Below the pieces are notes generated by a model. The model was not told the origin of the DNA, ran no database searches, and was given only the letters and a program-made list of their open reading frames with translations. Both the position numbers and the translations under genes were made by a program. From Daejeonella sp. (GTDB lineage Bacteria; Bacteroidota; Bacteroidia; Sphingobacteriales; Sphingobacteriaceae), in NCBI RefSeq assembly GCF_017495225.1, contig NZ_JAFEIG010000023.1:55738-119737 (forward strand): 64,000 nt of DNA. Reading direction: 5' to 3'. The stretch's first letter is position 1. Every line of letters begins with the position of its first letter. This document shows positions 1-9,183 of this stretch, piece after piece.

Positions 1-867
1 ACTGATAATCTTCCCATAACTTGATAGGTCAAGTAATTGATTTTTATAGTAAAGTTGCTCGATTTTTTCTGAGATAAGTTTTAAAAACTCAGCCTCCTGA
101 TTTTGACTAATCAATACATAATCGGGGGCTATACAAGTCTGACCTGCATTCATGAACTTACCCCAGACAATCTTTTCGGCAGCTTTCTCAAGATTTGCAT
201 CTTCGGCGATAATTACTGGCGATTTACCGCCCAATTCTAAGGTTACAGAACTTAAATGCTGAGCTGCGGCTGTCATTACAATTTTACCAATCTTCGGACT
301 TCCGGTAAAAAAGATATGATCAAAAGGAAGTTGTAAAAGCGCTTCAGATAGGGAGGCATCACCTTCAAAGCAAGCAACTTCCTTACTTTCAAAATGATTA
401 TTAATCAATTTGGTAACAAGCTGAGCTGTAGCAGAGCTAAGTTCGGAAGGCTTCAAAATAGCTGTATTTCCAGCTGCAATTGCCGAAATTAGGGGAGCAA
501 TCAATAATTGAAAAGGATAATTCCAAGGAGCAATTATCAATGAAAGTCCTTTAGGCTCATAATAAATACGGTTTTTTGTCAGTATATTACTAAAACTTGC
601 AGAAACCCTCTGTGGTTTCATCCAGGAAGCAAGATGCTTGAGTGCAAAATCTATTTCCGCATAAACAAAATATACTTCCGTTAATGCTGCCTCAAATTCA
701 CATTTACGTAAATCCTTTTGAAGCGCCTCAAAAATCAATTCTTCATTCTCTTGAATAAGAATTTTAAGCTTTTTAAGCTTTTCTTTTCTGTCTTTTACCG
801 AGCTATTTCTTAAAACTAAGCTATGAGCTCTTTGAAGCTCAAATATCTCCTTGATTGTTCCTTGCAT
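1..867 (-). CDS. Aldehyde dehydrogenase, class 3 type (partial, C-terminus outside window)
   Basis: Translating the minus strand from the ATG at 867 gives 289 open codons running off the window edge. The protein shows the NAD-dependent aldehyde dehydrogenase landmarks: APWNYPFQ at residues 113-120, the FTGSPKIG cofactor loop near 187-194, the general base Glu211 in LELGGKSP, and the nucleophilic Cys245 in AGQTCIAPDY. The early position of the Cys and the short N-terminus fit the class 3 (fatty or aromatic aldehyde) subfamily, which oxidises aldehydes to carboxylates in the cytosol or at the membrane. There is no signal peptide. The downstream minus-strand amidase starts its own unit. The family call is firm; the substrate is unknown. 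Confidence 0.93.
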   Translation of the reverse strand, partial: MQGTIKEIFELQRAHSLVLRNSSVKDRKEKLKKLKILIQENEELIFEALQKDLRKCEFEAALTEVYFVYAEIDFALKHLASWMKPQRVSASFSNILTKNRIYYEPKGLSLIIAPWNYPFQLLIAPLISAIAAGNTAILKPSELSSATAQLVTKLINNHFESKEVACFEGDASLSEALLQLPFDHIFFTGSPKIGKIVMTAAAQHLSSVTLELGGKSPVIIAEDANLEKAAEKIVWGKFMNAGQTCIAPDYVLISQNQEAEFLKLISEKIEQLYYKNQLLDLSSYGKIIS

Positions 868-905
868 TTCTTGAATAAAACCTTTAATAATCTTCAGAAT
901 GAATA

Positions 906-2579
906 TTAAAAATTCAAAGAAGGTTGTTTTTTATGAAAATCGCCTGCTCTTTGATAAGCCTCTGCAATTTTCAATAATTTTCCTTCCCCAAATAGTTGTC
1001 CGGTAAAGGTAATGCTTGTTGGCAGTCCATTTCTAAAACCATTCGGTAAAACAACACAAGGATGACCACTTAAGTTTGTAGCAACTAAATTTTGTCCGAA
1101 GGCTGGTGCAATAAAAGCATCCAAACCTTTCATCTTCTTATTCAGCTCCTCAATAAGAATTGCTCTAGCGCGATTTGCTTGGATATACTCAATAGCAGGA
1201 ATAAAATGTGATGAGCGGAAACCACTAGGCCAAGCATTTTTATCTTGCCTAACCATCAAATCATCGCGATTCGACAAAGTAAGATCTTCGAAGGCAGCAC
1301 CAGATTCGGCACCTAAAATGATAATCATATCCCGATAAGGAAGCACAGGAAGCTCAATTTCAACCAATTCGGCACCCATATCCTTTATTTTTTTAAGACT
1401 TAAGCTATCATTTGCCGAATTCGCATATTTTCTGTTGAATTCCGACTTAATAAAACCAATGCGCATACCTTTTAAACTTGTTCCTTGAGGCGAACTATAA
1501 TTAAAAGGAGCTGAAATTAGGCTTAAATCTTTGCTATCGGGACCCTGAATAGCATTAAAAACAATCGCACAATCTTCTACACTTCTTGTAATAGGACCTA
1601 ATTTATCCATGCTCCAGCTCAATGCCATCGCACCGAATTTACTTATCCTGCCAAAAGTTGGACGCAGTCCCGTGGTTCCACATTCAGATGAAGGTGACAC
1701 AATAGAACCCAATGTTTCAGAACCAATGGCAAAAGGCATACATCCTGCGGATACCGCAGAGGCCGAACCCGCTGATGAACCGCTTGAACCACGATTTAAG
1801 TTCCAGGGATTTTTAGTTTTACCACCAAACCAAACATCACCCATAGCTAATTCGCCTAAAGTCATTTTGGCAATCAAAATTGCACCAGCTTCTTCAAGCT
1901 TAGTTATTGCGGTGGCATCTACATCCAAAACTTGATCCTTATAAGGGACTGATCCCCAGGTAGTTTTATAACCCTTAGCCGCTAATAAATCTTTTGCCCC
2001 AAAAGGAATTCCATGTAATATACCTTTGTATTTTCCGGCAGCAATTTCAGCATCAGCTTTTTTTGCATGAGCCATGGCTCGCTCCTCGGTGATTGTTACA
2101 GCAAACATTAATTTTGAATCATATTTTTTAATTCTTTCGATAAAAAATTTCGTTAATTCAATAGAAGATATTTGTTTAGTACGTATTAAATCTGCTAGCT
2201 GTACAACGGTATAAAATGCAAGATCATCCTTTACAGCAGGGAGTTTTGTAGTATTTGTTGAGTTTACTTTAAAATAATTGGATTTATCTGGAAATTCGTA
2301 TCCCAGAGGAAGAGGATTAAAATTTAAAGCTGGAGATACCGAATTTGGTATGTTTAATTTACGAAGAGCAGCATAATTAGCACGTTGACCATCCAAATCT
2401 GTGAGCATGGAATCGATTTCAACATCCGTAAAATTAATACCAATAATTTTTTGTGCTGCTTTTACTAAAGCAATGCTAATCTTTTCTTCTTCTACCTTTT
2501 GTGAGATAAATCCACCTAAGGTAAAACTTAACAAACAAAGGATTGCGATTATACTATTTCTACGAGTAATGAGTTTCAT
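906..2579 (-). CDS. Exported amidase-signature hydrolase
   Basis: This 557-residue protein begins with a basic stretch and a hydrophobic segment (residues 8-26), consistent with export or an N-terminal anchor. The amidase signature fold carries a Ser-cisSer-Lys triad, and all parts are visible: Lys196 in FGAKDLL, the Ser/Gly-rich loop GSSGSSAGSAS at 264-274 containing the cis-Ser, and the nucleophile Ser292 in SETLGSIVSPSS. These enzymes hydrolyse amides such as peptide or aryl amides. The about 100-residue N-terminal extension before the catalytic domain is typical of periplasmic Bacteroidota members. It is divergent from the FAD-like gene at 2652, and the two share a 72-bp intergenic region. 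The substrate is unknown. Confidence 0.93.
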   Translation of the reverse strand: MKLITRRNSIIAILCLLSFTLGGFISQKVEEEKISIALVKAAQKIIGINFTDVEIDSMLTDLDGQRANYAALRKLNIPNSVSPALNFNPLPLGYEFPDKSNYFKVNSTNTTKLPAVKDDLAFYTVVQLADLIRTKQISSIELTKFFIERIKKYDSKLMFAVTITEERAMAHAKKADAEIAAGKYKGILHGIPFGAKDLLAAKGYKTTWGSVPYKDQVLDVDATAITKLEEAGAILIAKMTLGELAMGDVWFGGKTKNPWNLNRGSSGSSAGSASAVSAGCMPFAIGSETLGSIVSPSSECGTTGLRPTFGRISKFGAMALSWSMDKLGPITRSVEDCAIVFNAIQGPDSKDLSLISAPFNYSSPQGTSLKGMRIGFIKSEFNRKYANSANDSLSLKKIKDMGAELVEIELPVLPYRDMIIILGAESGAAFEDLTLSNRDDLMVRQDKNAWPSGFRSSHFIPAIEYIQANRARAILIEELNKKMKGLDAFIAPAFGQNLVATNLSGHPCVVLPNGFRNGLPTSITFTGQLFGEGKLLKIAEAYQRAGDFHKKQPSLNF

Positions 2580-2651
2580 ATAAGCTTAATATTGATTTGA
2601 GCATAAATTTAATAAAAGAAACAGTAAATTAAGCCCATCGATAATTTTAAT

Positions 2652-3884
2652 ATGATACGTAAAATTTTTAGCCTTTTATTAATATTAAGTACAAGCATTA
2701 ATTTAAGTGCTCAAACAACTAAAACTGGAGTTTTGGTTATTGGAAATAATTCGGCTTCAGTAGCAGCAGCCATTCAATCTGCACGCTCTGGTGTAAAAAC
2801 CATATATCTTACTCAATCACAGTCTCTTAGTACCGTATTTGCTGAGCAGGATCTCGATTATTTGAAACGTATAAAAAATTATTATTCACTGAAAGAAAGA
2901 AGAAGATCAAAAAGTGCCGACTCCCTACTGGCGCTTCCTGTCAAATTGAATGAAGCTACAGAATTAATAAAAGGCATTAGCGATACCGTAAAAAATTTGA
3001 CTCTCAACTTTAATAATGTTGTAGATGAGATTAAAAAAGATGGGAAAGATTGGGAAATCAGGCTGAAAGGCGGCCAAAAAATTAAAGCACAGGTAGTGGT
3101 TGATGCAACAGACAATCTTGCATTAGCAACCATGCTTAAAATAAACTTGACAAATACGATAAGTAGTCCTATTAACAGTCCCAATATTTTCGAAAATAAG
3201 GTGTACAGAAGTTCAGTAGCTCTAGGAAACCGTTCAGATGGGTCATTAGTAACCATTCCTATGGGAGCCCTCATTCCGCAAGAGCCTGAAAATTTTATCA
3301 TTGTTCCCAAGCAAATAGAACAGATAAAGCTTATAAATATGTCGGCGGGACAGGCAGCCGGGACCATTGCAGCCTATTGCGCCTTCTTTAAAACTACCAC
3401 TAAACTAATTAATCCGCGCGTAGTACAAGGTGAACTTTTAGCGTTTAATGGGGTATTGATTCCATACACTGATATTGACCAAAAGGATGCGAGTTTTCTT
3501 GCTTTTCAACGCCTCGCACTTAGTGGAATGATTAAACCAAAATTGAATGATGGAAAAATCTATTTTGATACTGCCGGGATTGTAAAATCAGAAGATATCA
3601 AATCACCAATGCGAGAGTTTTATACAAGAAGTCAGCTGTGGTTTGCCGACAATAAAAATGATACTTTAAGCATAAAAGATGTTATTGAACTCATAAAATT
3701 CAATGCCAATCGCGGGGAAGAACTAAACAAAGAAATTGAAGAAAGCTGGAAGACTAGCTTTAAATTAAATACGTCATTCGACCTACAAAGAAATATCAAT
3801 CGACAAGAGTTTGGAATTTTGGCGGATAAATATTTACAACCTTTTAATATAAGAATTGACCCGTTGGGAAATCTACTTCGCTAA
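2652..3884 (+). CDS. Exported FAD-dependent oxidoreductase-like protein, degenerate nucleotide loop
   Basis: The 410-residue protein has a signal peptide (cleavage likely after LSAQ, residue 21) followed at once by a Rossmann-type beta-alpha-beta unit: VLVIGNNSASVAAAIQSARSG. Elsewhere in the FAD-dependent oxidoreductase family the loop is GxGxxG; here only Gly31 remains and positions 33 and 36 are Asn and Ser. A second family hallmark, AGQAAGTIAAYCA, is present near residues 235-248. The protein is shorter than usual enzymes of this group, and the C-terminal 150 residues look like a separate helical segment. It may be a non-catalytic relative or may bind FAD weakly. It is followed after 36 bp by an exported DinB protein. 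Confidence 0.65.
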   Translation: MIRKIFSLLLILSTSINLSAQTTKTGVLVIGNNSASVAAAIQSARSGVKTIYLTQSQSLSTVFAEQDLDYLKRIKNYYSLKERRRSKSADSLLALPVKLNEATELIKGISDTVKNLTLNFNNVVDEIKKDGKDWEIRLKGGQKIKAQVVVDATDNLALATMLKINLTNTISSPINSPNIFENKVYRSSVALGNRSDGSLVTIPMGALIPQEPENFIIVPKQIEQIKLINMSAGQAAGTIAAYCAFFKTTTKLINPRVVQGELLAFNGVLIPYTDIDQKDASFLAFQRLALSGMIKPKLNDGKIYFDTAGIVKSEDIKSPMREFYTRSQLWFADNKNDTLSIKDVIELIKFNANRGEELNKEIEESWKTSFKLNTSFDLQRNINRQEFGILADKYLQPFNIRIDPLGNLLR

Positions 3885-3920
3885 CAATTTGAATTTTTTT
3901 CGTAAATTGTTGAACCTAAA

Positions 3921-4466
3921 ATGAAAAATATGAAAGCATTAAATATTCTATTTGGATTGCTTTTAATTGGGCATTCAGCAATTTCACAAGGACTTAACAA
4001 TGAGGTTATTAGGGCAAATATGCTCGTTGATTGGGAAAGAGCAAAAGTCTATACCAAGGAGTATCTCGATGCAATGCCTGAAAGTGGAATAAATTTTAAA
4101 CCCAAGGCAGATATGCGCAGTTTCGCCGAACAAATGCTGCATATGTCGCAAAGCACCATGACTGTGATTTCTATTGCTACGGGCACAGAACCACTTTATC
4201 AGGATAAGGTATTAGAAAAAATGAAGGAGTATAAAAATAAAGCTGCATTAACTAAACTTGTTATGGAATCTTATGATTATGCTATTCAATCTATCGAAAA
4301 AATGGATGCCTCAAAAATGGATAGTTTAATTAGGCGTGGAAATTATGAAACCGACCAATTTGGTTGGTTAAATAAGGCTTTTGAGCATCAAACTCATCAT
4401 CGTGCACAAACAACTATTTACCTCAGACTAAAAGGAATTAAAGCCCCGAACGAAAAATTATTTTGA
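3921..4466 (+). CDS. Exported DinB-fold protein
   Basis: This is a 181-residue protein with a signal peptide (residues 1-23, ending ISQG). The mature part is a DinB/YfiT-like four-helix bundle. The metal-binding histidines typical of the fold are visible: His74 in MLHMSQS, and His156 with His160 in EHQTHHRAQ near the end. DinB-fold proteins bind a divalent metal and include thiol transferases and many members of unknown activity. Secreted versions are common in Bacteroidota. Met4 is an alternative start. It probably shares a transcript with the gene upstream. The biochemical role is not known. Confidence 0.85.
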   Translation: MKNMKALNILFGLLLIGHSAISQGLNNEVIRANMLVDWERAKVYTKEYLDAMPESGINFKPKADMRSFAEQMLHMSQSTMTVISIATGTEPLYQDKVLEKMKEYKNKAALTKLVMESYDYAIQSIEKMDASKMDSLIRRGNYETDQFGWLNKAFEHQTHHRAQTTIYLRLKGIKAPNEKLF

Positions 4467-4702
4467 TTATTTATTTGTATTAATTTAGTGATGTTCATAT
4501 TTGCTAAATTCCACCCTTAATTACTTAAAATTATAATCAATATATCCCAAAATAGCCTTAAAATATCATTTTTTGATTTTTGTATAGTTAACAAGCGCCA
4601 TTGTTAAAGGAGTTCAATTTTGTAATTCCTTGATTGAAAACTCTTAATCAATCGCTTTCAATTCATTAGAAATATTAACTTGCATTAACAAATCCTACAA
4701 AC

Positions 4703-7414
4703 ATGCGTAAACTTTCCTTTTTACTAATCGGTTTATTTCTGATAAACACTGTTTTTGCACAAATTTCTCCTAAAGAACATTTCGGTTTCAACATTGGCGA
4801 TGATTACCAATTAGCCAATTTTACACAAACGGAAGCCTATTTTAAAAAATTAGCAGCAAGCTCCGACCGTGTTAAACTATTAAGTATCGGTAAAACGGAG
4901 GAGGGTCGCGAGCAGCCAATGTTGATCATTTCTTCACCTGAAAACTTAAAGAAACTCGACTACTACAAAGAAATTTCGCAAAAATTAGCTCGTGTAGAAG
5001 GTTTAACTGATGAGGAGGCTAAAGCATTAGCAGAAAAAGGAAAAGCTATTGTTTGGATTGATGGAGGATTACATTCCACAGAGACTTTAGGAATCCACCA
5101 ACTTATTGAAACTGCTTGGAACTTAGCAAGTCGTAAAGATACTGAGACCATAAAAATATTAGAAAATACAATCATTTTGATGACACATGCCAATCCTGAT
5201 GGCCATGAATTGGTTAGCGATTGGTATATGCGTGAAAAAACCCCGGAAAAACGTTCATTAGAAAATTTGCCCCGTTTATATGAAAAATATGCTGGGCATG
5301 ATAATAATCGTGATTTTTTCATGATGAATTTGAAAGAAACGCAAAATATAAGCAATCAATTGTTCTTAGAATGGTTACCGCAAATTATGTACAACCACCA
5401 CCAAAGAGGTCCTGAGGGCTCTGTAGTGGCTGGAGCGCCTTATCGCGACCCATTTAACTATGTATTTGACCCAATTTTAATGTCAAGCCTTGATGCTTTA
5501 GGTGCTGCCATGAATAATCGTTTAAATACAGAGAATAAACCTGGATATACCCAAAAAAATGGCTCTGTTTTTTCAACTTGGTATAATGGCGGACTAAGAA
5601 CCATCACTTATTTTCATAATATGGTTGGCTTGTTAACAGAAACCATTGGTGGTCCAACACCATCAGAAATTAGCCTGGTTCCAGAACGCTTAATTCCTAA
5701 TGCAGGAACAGTTTTCCCCGTGACTCCACAAAAGTGGCATTTTAGACAATCCGTAGATTACTCTATTTCCATGAATTATGCGGTATTGAATTATGCTCAA
5801 AGGCATCGTGATGAATTGCTCTATAATATTTACTTGATGGGTAAAAATTCGGTGGAAAAGGGTAATAAAGATACTTGGGGACTATCCCCTAATAAAATTG
5901 AGGCCATAAAAGATGCGCATCAAAAAGATTTAGGAGGAGCTAGAACTTCTGGCAGAAATACCATCCCAACAAAATATTTTGATCAAGTAATGAAAGACCC
6001 TAGCAAGAGAGATGCTAGAGGATATATCATTCCAGCAGGTCAAGCAGATTTTCCAACGGCAGTAAAATTTGTAAATGCATTGATTCGCTCAGGCATTCTC
6101 ATTCATAAAGCAAGTGAAGATTTTGTTGTTAACGATAAAAAATATTTAAAAGGTTCATTTATAGTAAAAGCAAATCAAGCCTTCAGACCCCATGTATTGG
6201 ATATGTTTGAACCACAAGATCATCCCAATGATTTTAAATATGAGGGAGGTCCGCCAATTGCACCCTACGATGCAGCAGGATGGACTTTAGCTTATTTAAT
6301 GCATGTAGAATTTGACCGCCTTCAAGATGATTTTAGTGGTCCTTTTCAGCGTATCCCATACGGTGAACTTCAAAAAGTTGAAGAAAAACCTGTAGCATTA
6401 GCAAAAGGATACTTAATTACTGCGGAATCAAATAATGCCTTTATCGCAGCAAATGAGCTCTTAAAAGCGAAAGAAAAGGTATTTAGAATTAATTCGGGAA
6501 CTGATCAAGGTGATTTTTACATTCCCGCTAATGCAAAAGTCCAGAAAATATTGCAAGATTTGGTTGCTAATCCGGGTTTAGAGCTTAAAATTGCATCCGA
6601 AATTCCGACAAACATCACTAAAATTTCAGAGCTAAGAATTGCACTTTGGGATACTTATGGAGGCTCAATGCCTTCTGGTTGGGTACGTTTTTTGATGGAG
6701 CAATATCGCTTTAATGCGAAACTAATTTACCCTCAGGATATCGATGCAGGCAATTTAAACTCGAAATACGATGTTATTATTTTTGTATCGGGGGCTATAC
6801 CTCCAGTTTCTAATCGCCCTAACAACAATAGAAATAATGAATCTGATTTAGAAACTATTCCTGCCGAATTTAAAGCTCAATTAGGCAGAATTAGTCAGGA
6901 AAAATCAATTCCTGAAATCAAAAAGTTTATTGAACAAGGTGGAAAAGTAATAAGCATCGGCAGCAGCACTAATTTGGCAAATCACTTAGGACTACCTGTT
7001 AGAAACGCGATTGTTGAGATGGGCAAAGATGGACAGGAAAGTCGATTGGCCGCAGAAAAATACTATGTACCTGGTAGTGTGTTAAGTGTGAGCGTCGACA
7101 ATTCATTAGCTTCGGCATGGGGAATGAAGAAAAATGCAGATGTATATTTCAATAATAGTCCCGTTTTTAAAATTGCCACCGCCGACCTATTAAAAGGCGA
7201 TATCAAACCGATTTTATGGTTTTCAAATTCAACACCATTACGCTCTGGCTGGGCATGGGGTCAAGGCTATTTAAGAGATGGTATTACCGCATTTGAAGCT
7301 AAATTTGGGAAAGGCAAACTTTATGCTTTCGGACCAGAAATTACTTTTAGAGCGCAAACACATGGTACATTCAAGCTACTTTTTAACCAATTATATGACG
7401 TCTCGGAAAAATAG
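4703..7414 (+). CDS. Exported M14 zinc carboxypeptidase (large form)
   Basis: The 903-residue protein has a signal peptide (cleavage near residue 19-20, FAQ). The M14 peptidase domain occupies about residues 25-400. Zinc ligands His124 and Glu127 sit in GGLHSTETLG, the third ligand is in NHHQRGP (His232 or His233), the substrate-binding Arg203 follows NN in GHDNNRDFF, and a Glu in LLTETIGG (Glu313) fits the catalytic base. The C-terminal half (about 430-900) is a long extra region including a glutamine-amidotransferase-like alpha/beta segment (around residues 640-740). It should release C-terminal residues from peptides in the periplasm. It heads a run of exported peptidase genes. Confidence 0.93.
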   Translation: MRKLSFLLIGLFLINTVFAQISPKEHFGFNIGDDYQLANFTQTEAYFKKLAASSDRVKLLSIGKTEEGREQPMLIISSPENLKKLDYYKEISQKLARVEGLTDEEAKALAEKGKAIVWIDGGLHSTETLGIHQLIETAWNLASRKDTETIKILENTIILMTHANPDGHELVSDWYMREKTPEKRSLENLPRLYEKYAGHDNNRDFFMMNLKETQNISNQLFLEWLPQIMYNHHQRGPEGSVVAGAPYRDPFNYVFDPILMSSLDALGAAMNNRLNTENKPGYTQKNGSVFSTWYNGGLRTITYFHNMVGLLTETIGGPTPSEISLVPERLIPNAGTVFPVTPQKWHFRQSVDYSISMNYAVLNYAQRHRDELLYNIYLMGKNSVEKGNKDTWGLSPNKIEAIKDAHQKDLGGARTSGRNTIPTKYFDQVMKDPSKRDARGYIIPAGQADFPTAVKFVNALIRSGILIHKASEDFVVNDKKYLKGSFIVKANQAFRPHVLDMFEPQDHPNDFKYEGGPPIAPYDAAGWTLAYLMHVEFDRLQDDFSGPFQRIPYGELQKVEEKPVALAKGYLITAESNNAFIAANELLKAKEKVFRINSGTDQGDFYIPANAKVQKILQDLVANPGLELKIASEIPTNITKISELRIALWDTYGGSMPSGWVRFLMEQYRFNAKLIYPQDIDAGNLNSKYDVIIFVSGAIPPVSNRPNNNRNNESDLETIPAEFKAQLGRISQEKSIPEIKKFIEQGGKVISIGSSTNLANHLGLPVRNAIVEMGKDGQESRLAAEKYYVPGSVLSVSVDNSLASAWGMKKNADVYFNNSPVFKIATADLLKGDIKPILWFSNSTPLRSGWAWGQGYLRDGITAFEAKFGKGKLYAFGPEITFRAQTHGTFKLLFNQLYDVSEK

Positions 7415-7503
7415 AAAAGCTTAAATTTGGAGTATTTACGATAGATCACTATAAATTAATTTATTTCTGTAATTTAATCAGCTGAAAACAAGCGATTAAG
7501 TTC

Positions 7504-9147
7504 ATGAAAAAATTTTCTAAAACCATCACTTTGATGATGGGACTATTTCTCTTCTATGGAGAAACAAATGCGCAAGATTATAGTAATCATGCGCAGGTAT
7601 CCCAAAGGGTAAATGTGCTTTCTAAATCTTACCCCGGACTAGTTAAAGTAAAATCTTTAACTAAAACTTATGGTGGTAAAGATATCTGGATGCTGACTAT
7701 TGGCACTGGCCAGACTGAGCAAAAACCGGCTATTGCGGTTGTTGGTGGCGTTGAAGGTTCACATCTTCTTGGAACAGAATTGGCTCTAGGGTTTGCTGAA
7801 AAACTATTAAATACATCAAATCAAGACAGCGTGAAGGCTATTTTATCAAAAAATACCTTTTATGTCTTCCCCAATATGAGTCCAGACGCTACTGAGCAAT
7901 ATTTCTCAGCCCTTCGTTATGCTCGTAGCGCCAATGCCCGCCCTACCGATGATGATCGTGATGGGAAAGTAAACGAGGATCCTTTCGAAGATATCAACAA
8001 AGACGGCAAAATAAGCTGGATTCGCGTGGAAGATCCCACAGGAAATTACAGATTAAACCCTGAAGATCCACGCTCCATGATTCTAGCTGATGCCACAAAA
8101 GGTGAAATTGGTAAATACCTTGTTTTTTCTGAAGGTATTGATAATGATAAAGATGGTAACCTTAACGAAGACGGTGAAGGCGGGGTTCATTTTAATAAAA
8201 ATATGAGCTATGCTTACCCAAATTTTGTTCCGGGATCAGGAGAGCACATGGTATCAGAAAATGAGAACAGAGCGCTTCTAGATCATCTTTTCGAACAATT
8301 TAATATTCATACGGTCATTACTTTTGGCCCCTTCAATAATTTGTCTAGTCCAGCGACATTTAATCCACAAGCAATCTCAAAACGAATAATTACTGGCTAT
8401 TTTGAGTCCGATGCAAAAACAAATGCTCATGTTTCTGAGCTTTATAATAAAATAACAGGCTTTAAAGATGCTCCTAAAACGAGCTCTGCGGGTGGCGATT
8501 TTGCCAATTGGGCCTATTTCCATTATGGCAGAAATAGCTTCAGTACACCAGGTTGGTGGGTGCCTAAAGCGAAAGCAGATACAGCTAAAAAGCAAAAAGA
8601 CTTTAAAATCGAAGATCAAGTTGCCAATTATTTAAGATGGGCAGAAAGCGAAAAAATTGAAAATAACTTTGTTAGTTGGAAAAAAATTGATCACCCAGAT
8701 TTCCCAGGTAAAAATGTAGAATTGGGTGGTGTAGATCCTTTTGTACTTTTAAACCCACCATTCAAAATGGTTGATGGATTGGTAAAAAAGCATTATGATT
8801 TCATTTTTAGTTTGAGTAAAAAATCACCTGCTATTGATATTATCAATGTGCAACAAGAAAAATTAGGTGATGGATTAACACGAATTACTGCTACCATAAT
8901 GAATAATGGATTGATGGCCACACAAACGAAAGTTGGTGAACGCAGTTACTGGGTTAAAAAAATCAGCGTAAAGCTAAATCACACCGAAAATCAGAAAATT
9001 ATCAGTGGTCGGAAAAACCAGGTTTTAGATGCCATTGAGGGTCAAGGGTATAAAACCCTAAGCTGGCTAATTAAGGGATCAGGAAAAATAAGCATCGATG
9101 CTGGGAGCCCTACAAGTGGCTCAAAAACTATTAATCTATCCCTTTAA
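7504..9147 (+). CDS. Exported M14-family pseudoenzyme (zinc site lost)
   Basis: The 547-residue protein has a signal peptide ending near residue 23 and is a paralogue of the next gene. They share KDIWMLTIG/KDIWVMTIS, the acidic DxDxDG-like calcium-type loops (residues 149-168 and 212-224), and the same domain order. The catalytic residues do not survive. Where the neighbour has HSNE, this protein has EGSH (Glu84, His87), so the His and Glu ligand positions are exchanged. The Arg of NRDW is replaced by Lys in NKNM (about 231-234), and the third zinc ligand of SYHNSGG is replaced by FGPFNN (about 274-279). It may bind peptides or partner proteins rather than cleave them. The gaps are 89 bp upstream and 36 bp downstream. 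Confidence 0.85.
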   Translation: MKKFSKTITLMMGLFLFYGETNAQDYSNHAQVSQRVNVLSKSYPGLVKVKSLTKTYGGKDIWMLTIGTGQTEQKPAIAVVGGVEGSHLLGTELALGFAEKLLNTSNQDSVKAILSKNTFYVFPNMSPDATEQYFSALRYARSANARPTDDDRDGKVNEDPFEDINKDGKISWIRVEDPTGNYRLNPEDPRSMILADATKGEIGKYLVFSEGIDNDKDGNLNEDGEGGVHFNKNMSYAYPNFVPGSGEHMVSENENRALLDHLFEQFNIHTVITFGPFNNLSSPATFNPQAISKRIITGYFESDAKTNAHVSELYNKITGFKDAPKTSSAGGDFANWAYFHYGRNSFSTPGWWVPKAKADTAKKQKDFKIEDQVANYLRWAESEKIENNFVSWKKIDHPDFPGKNVELGGVDPFVLLNPPFKMVDGLVKKHYDFIFSLSKKSPAIDIINVQQEKLGDGLTRITATIMNNGLMATQTKVGERSYWVKKISVKLNHTENQKIISGRKNQVLDAIEGQGYKTLSWLIKGSGKISIDAGSPTSGSKTINLSL

Positions 9148-9183
9148 TATTTATAGATTTTTCACCTCCAATTAAGAGAGAAT

